Assembly: GCA_963691705.1 (NCBI GenBank)
Contig: OY829542.1
Coordinates: 46,913,002-46,977,001 of the forward strand
Length of the DNA stretch: 64,000 bases
From: Viola odorata
Lineage: Eukaryota; Streptophyta; Magnoliopsida; Malpighiales; Violaceae
Direction: 5' to 3'
The notes under the pieces were generated by a model that saw only the letters and a list, made by a program, of their open reading frames with translations, was not told where the DNA came from and searched no databases. Both the position numbers and the translations under genes were made by a program. The stretch's first letter is position 1, and every line of letters begins with the position of its first letter. This document shows positions 59,801 through 64,000 of the stretch, piece by piece.

Positions 59801-60305
59801 CATCAATCACACTTTTGCCCTTACTAGCCCCATAACCTAACCCACTATTCAATCCCTTTGCTCCCTCATTTAAACCACCACCCAGCACACTATTCAATCC
59901 CTCTGCTTCCTCATTTAAACCACCACCCAACACATTTCCATGATCTGATATCCCTAGCTTCTCACACAGTGTCTTAGGATTTTTTGTACCAAAATAGGGA
60001 TGCATAAAATTACCATGCTCAACATATATATTGACTGATTTTTTCTCGAGCACATAATTAAAGAACCGAATAAAAGTATTGTCACCAGAAAAACTTTTTA
60101 AGGTTTTTCTTAACCCCAAACCAGCACATTGTTCATCATACCATAATTTAGTTATATTTTTATATCCAAAGTCACCACACTTGTCTAATATGGTAAAAAA
60201 GGAATTAACATCAATTATATCTTCAATAATAGTTCCCCCAACATACGACTAGCCACTCAGTGTCCTAAAAATTCTCCCACCAATATAAAATGTATAGATT
60301 GTCAT
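56828..60305 (-). pseudogene. MULE transposase (MURA/MuDR type), degraded
   Basis: Exons 60305-58458, 58380-57445, about 57358-57143 and about 57051-56828 join through GT-AG introns. Exon 1 has an N-terminal region starting MTIYTFYIGG, an acidic linker, a MuDR DNA-binding domain (FLVCMVFPNKSEFKKVV ... CRAECKDNDCQWRI) and the DDE core start (IIGLDGCFLKGPFKGEIL, SDQQK). Exon 2 continues CARHIFAKWRKKH, NNMSETFN and a SWIM finger (CTCRMWELTSIHCAHA), then a zinc knuckle CTFCRKYGHKITTC. Exon 3 has a second knuckle CSFCKLEGHRRDVC. Stops: TAG 60249, TGA 58584, TGA 58539, TAG 58066 and TAG 57221. It is catalytically dead as encoded. Confidence 0.88.
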
Positions 60306-60490
60306 TTTGCAAAAAACTTGATTCCCCTGGGCACACCAACAAAGATAGAATATAAAAAATAGTCAAATGAGCAATTTAATTATTCCAAGAAAAATACTGT
60401 AAACAATAGAGAAAATCGAGTGGAGGAGTCATTTGTTGTGGAGTGAGAGGTGAGGTAATAGAGTGGCAAAGATGTTGAGGAAAGGGACGT

Positions 60491-60855
60491 AGAAATGTTG
60501 ATGTTTCTTGGGTTAGAGAGAGTGAGTGAGTGAGATGAGGGTGAAAGGAGTGAATGAAAGTGAAAAAGAAAATGACGTCGAAGAATTAAAAAAACCCTAA
60601 CCCGTTGATCTGACCCGTTTGGGTGAGGTTCGGGTCTTCTTTGCTGACATGGCACGACACGTCAGCAAAATGACATGTGGCGTCCGACGTGTCATGCCAC
60701 ATAGGACATTTAACGGTGCTTGTTCAACGACGTCAGGGTGAGGTACCAAATGTGAACAATGTCTTGAGTGTAAGTGACTTTTAAAAGCAAAAAAAAAAAA
60801 AGATACCAAATGTCTCAATCAAATAGATTACAGGTGCCACTTTTTGTATTATCCT
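60491..60855. repeat. right TIR of the MULE
   Basis: Reverse complement of 54960-55325. Ends ATTATCCT next to the TSD. Confidence 0.92.
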
Positions 60856-61155
60856 ATGGTCCATCGCAGAAGTTTCTTTCTCTTTCTGTTTATGCTTCTG
60901 CTTTGGCGGAAGGATGGCTTGGATGATGGTGTGGAGGGTGTGCAGCAAGTAATCAGGCATCTCGGTGCCATTATCCTTCAACCTGGAATCGAATTCGCCG
61001 ACAGTGGAACAACAGCGGCCCAACTCGGTGATGAACTCAGCCATCACTTTGTCTCCAAATCCAAGATGCGTTTCCAACTCGGTGCAAACTTTGGAGATCA
61101 AAGAGAGATACTGGAGCTTGAACATCGAAGCTGCCAAGCCTGCCATTGCTTCCAT
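60856..61155 (-). pseudogene. DEAH-box helicase relic, N-terminus
   Basis: ATG 61155. The minus strand reads LQYLSLISKVCTELETHLGF, GDKVMAEFITELGR, and LHTIIQAILPPK, matching the conserved N-terminal domain of PRP22/DHX8 helicases, then a Lys/Glu-rich linker that is cut by the MULE at 60856. This anchors the start of the gene whose last codon is at 18656. Confidence 0.93.
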
Positions 61156-62399
61156 CTTCTTCCTTCTTTTCTCCTTTGTTTCTTATATATATATAAAATA
61201 GAGGGCGATACATGAACAAATTCTAATTCTTTTAGTATTAGGAACCGAACCGGCAAACAAATTCTAATCCAGTTATAGGAAGGATTATTTTATAAAATAT
61301 GCACCGAGTTATAATTTATTTTTTTAATAATTAGATAAATGTTTTTTAATTAAAAAAAGAGAGGATCTTGATATGTTTTTATTAATATTATTTGTCAATG
61401 TTATAATCTCTTTTTAAAAAGCTTTTGCTAGTCATCGTCTACTAATATTGATTGTGATCAAATAGAAAATACTTGGATGAGTATTTTTAATTTATTAGTC
61501 TAAAATAAAATGCAACTAATTTTGACTTGCAAAAATATCACTATCAACACTTGTAGATACCTCTAATTATTTTTATAATAAAATGAACGATTTGCAAGCA
61601 CTTATATAAAGAATCATGCAACCTTTCAAAATTTTGAAGGTCATCTCTTTCAAATTTCATAATAAATTGTATTAAATTAAACAAATTAATCATGCATATT
61701 AAATTAATTTAATAGTGCAAGTGAAAAGTTCTAAAGTTATAAGTCATAAATTGCATTAAAATTAATAAATAAATATATAATTTAATTGAATACGTCAAAA
61801 GTTTTTATGTTATCTAATATATTAATTCAGTGAAAAATAATAGCATTAAAGTATTAAATAAATATTAGAAATCATCAACATATTAAAATTTTAAAAATGA
61901 CAAATGGTATAATGGAGGAATTTATGAATCCTAGTTAACTTATTCTCGAGCCATACAAATTTTTACTATATAACTTTTATATTTATATAAATATACTTCT
62001 AATAGAAGACAAAAAAAATAAAAATAGGCGCGGCTCTTCTTAATTTCAAAAAAATTGAGAGGTAAATTTGGCCTAATTTTGGCCATTAATTGTATCCAAT
62101 GACCAGGACCTTTTTAATTAATTAATTTAATATGTTACCTTAACTAACTTTTTCCTTTTTAATAAATTTATTTAAAAAGTAAAATAGGGATAATAAAATA
62201 TTAATGATAGAAGTATTTATTTTATTTATTTTGTTATTATTATTATACACAAGCAGGCGAAACCACACTATAATATGTAGAGGAACCAAACATAACTGAA
62301 TCCATATGATTTAACAAAATTAAAGAAAGCAATCCAAAAACATAATCCTCAGGAATGCATAAACCAAAATCCATACTCTATTGTAGCAACACAAAGGAA
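61156..62399. other. AT-rich intergenic DNA
   Basis: Former promoter side of the helicase relic and the 3' flank of the eL21 gene. A TATATATATATAAAATA tract lies near 61185. No gene or element ends are recognised. Confidence 0.55.
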
Positions 62400-63012
62400 T
62401 CAATAACCGCCCTTGAGATCGTTGACCACATCATAAGGAATAGGAGTGACAGTTTCAATAGTGGCACCTCCCACCATAAAACCTGGCTTAGGACCTTCTG
62501 GTTGCCTCTTCGTGCTAATCTTTTCACCACGAGCTTTTGCCTCAGCCTTCAGCTTATCATTGTTGATCTTCCTCAACTTGAAGTCCTCCCTGCACCTGGA
62601 TGGCAACACATGCTCCACTCGCACATGAATCCTCTTCCCAATAATCCTATTCCCAACCTACACCAACCAAACAACCAAAAACACAATCGAATTAACAGAC
62701 ACCCTAACATTTCTAATCGAAATAAATGAAATATTAAAAGATCAAAAATTGATAGTGGGTGTTTGAATTGGGGACCTGTTTATTGACGACGACGCCGATG
62801 GCGCGCTTGGTGACGTTCCAGACGCGTCCGGTACGACCGTGGTAGAACTTGTGAGGCATACCCTTGTGAATGGCACCGTTTACCTTGACGTCGACATAGT
62901 CGCCGACCTTGTAAGTCCTGAGGTAGGTGGTGAGAGGGATGTAACCCTTCTTCCTGAAGGCACGAGCGAAGAGATCTCTGGTCCTTGACCGCACACCATG
63001 ACCTGCAGGCAT
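62400..63012 (-). CDS. RPL21: 60S ribosomal protein eL21
   Basis: Two exons on the minus strand, 63012-62776 and 62657-62400, with a 118-bp GT-AG intron in phase 0, give 164 aa, the usual plant eL21 length. The N-terminus [19 protein letters not shown], the middle [20 protein letters not shown] and [18 protein letters not shown], and the C-terminus [10 protein letters not shown] match eL21. It is a structural protein of the cytosolic large ribosomal subunit. The frame is intact and the basic composition is as expected. Promoter motifs typical of plant ribosomal protein genes lie upstream. Very probably functional. Confidence 0.97.
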
Positions 63013-63136
63013 CTTTCCTTATCTTCTTCTCTCCGCCGCTGCTTCTAACTGTTCTGTGCTTACTGCGAAGAAAGAACGATGGAAATGTTATTTCTTCGCC
63101 TTTTATACCATCTTCCGCATCGCAGCTCAAGAGAAT

Positions 63137-63238
63137 CTAGGGTTAGAGCATTTTTTTTTCTTTCTTCTCCCCACTCTCATATGGGCCTGATTTTGGGCCT
63201 TTCTAGAATAGGTTTAGAGGCTTGTAATGGGCTGGGCC
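63137..63238 (-). promoter_or_regulatory. telo-box and site II cluster upstream of RPL21
   Basis: A CTAGGGTTAG telo-box (63137-63146; AACCCTA type on the gene strand) is followed by TGGGCC at 63182-63187 and 63194-63199, TGGGCT at 63228-63233 and TGGGCC at 63233-63238. In Arabidopsis, site II plus telo-box pairs drive ribosomal protein genes in dividing cells through TCP factors. Confidence 0.75.
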
Positions 63239-64000
63239 AAACTCCAACTTGGCTATAATATCCGCCTCTTTTTTCCCCTTTTATGGCCCGTTGTTTTAAA
63301 ATTAAACAACCCTATCGTAAATTTGCCTCTTGGATAATGGATAAGGTCAAATATTCTGAGTGGTCATACTGTGTAAATAAAATTCGTCCCTGTAATCATT
63401 CTGCCTCTCTGTTGGGCTCTTCATAATTCCTTTTTATTTCATATTTTAATTTTAATGACGTAACAAATAGTTTTAAGTAATTTTATTTCTCATTTTGTTG
63501 GATCAAGTTGGCTCTTTCATGATATAGTTGGAGTTAGTTATTTGCGTTAATTTTGTTGTTATCGCGAGGGCTTTTTCCTTCTTTTTTTTTACTAAACAAA
63601 TATACTATTTAAATCCACCCTCTAATTAATTTATGCTTGATTACCACATAAACCCTAGAGAGTACGTGGATGTTTGTTAAGGTCCAATCATTAAAATGAT
63701 TAGTTAACCATGTGTTAATTAGTAAGTACTACTAGTATTAAAAGATCACTTAAACTAGAACTAATAATAATAATAATTTGGCTGCCAATGAAAATAAAAG
63801 TTTGTGCATTCTGCGGTGGAAATCTTTTTGGAGAGTTTATTTAAAGTAACAGGAGGTTTAGAATAGGGAATGACGAACAGTAATTTAATTCTTCAAGTCC
63901 TCTTGCTGATCCCCAATCTTCTTCTTTGTCTTCCATGGTTATTTTGGCACGTATATTAAGAAGGTTGGATGACTAACTATTTGACCTCAAAAAATTTCGT
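63239..64000. other. distal upstream intergenic DNA
   Basis: AT-rich sequence without a supported gene. A short AAT/TAA repeat lies near 63760-63778. Confidence 0.5.

Larger units (their letters stand above)
54960..60855. mobile_element. Mutator-like element (MULE), 5896 bp
   Basis: Long terminal inverted repeats of about 365 bp (54960-55325 and 60491-60855) and a perfect 9-bp duplication ATGGTCCAT (54951-54959 and 60856-60864), both typical of MULEs. It carries a MURA-type transposase on the minus strand and a GRF zinc finger ORF on the plus strand. Inserted in the N-terminal part of the helicase relic. Confidence 0.95.

Noticed and set aside
54950..60866. ATGGTCCAT taken as part of the MULE inverted repeat
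   Set aside because: It occurs in direct orientation on both sides and is nearly palindromic, so it is the 9-bp target duplication.

Overview
The window is nuclear DNA of a flowering plant, very probably a eudicot. It contains genes with short plant-type GT-AG introns, a plant DUF247 gene, a ribosomal protein gene with TGGGCC and telo-box promoter motifs, and plant-type copia, Tat/gypsy, MULE and hAT elements. I cannot name the species.

Layout. 1-4028 is the right part of a decayed Ty1/copia element on the minus strand; its left end lies outside the window. 4029-11065 is AT-rich intergenic DNA with one possible exon remnant and a recent 174-bp tandem duplication. 11066-16181 (+) is an intact 13-exon gene for a heparan-alpha-glucosaminide N-acetyltransferase-like membrane protein (458 aa). 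16646-18104 (-) is an intact two-exon DUF247 gene (461 aa) that converges on it. 62400-63012 (-) is an intact two-exon gene for ribosomal protein eL21 (164 aa).

The core, 18656-61155, is a single broken gene. It is an intronless-looking DEAH-box helicase of the PRP22/DHX8/DEAH5 family, read on the minus strand from 61155 down to 18656 and pulled apart over 42.5 kb by four insertions with recognisable target-site duplications (TSDs): a MULE (54960-60855, TSD ATGGTCCAT), a gypsy-like non-autonomous LTR element (48473-54909, TSD CCTAT), a solo LTR (45673-47078, TSD CTGAA) and a copia element (19585-45112, TSD CCTAT). The copia element carries further nesting. An Ogre-like non-autonomous element (20495-43439) sits inside it. 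A 16-kb Tat-lineage gypsy element (24285-40357, TSD GTCGT) sits inside the tandem repeats of the Ogre-like element. A 451-bp hAT MITE (21825-22275, TSD GCCACAGC) sits inside the Ogre-like LTR.

Most unusual content. (1) Between pol and its 3' LTR, the Tat element carries four genes on the strand opposite to gag-pol, each with its own TATA-like box. Two are intact small genes of unknown function. Two are tandem paralogues with the same three-exon structure and a 'putative gypsy type transposon' (PF04195-like) N-terminus. (2) The 48.5-54.9 kb element has nearly identical LTRs, no polymerase, and one 965-codon reading frame broken by a single stop. (3) The MULE carries a divergently transcribed GRF-type zinc finger ORF. 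Most lesions in these elements are nonsense codons explainable by C-to-T (or G-to-A) changes, with few frameshifts, as expected for methylated, silenced repeats.
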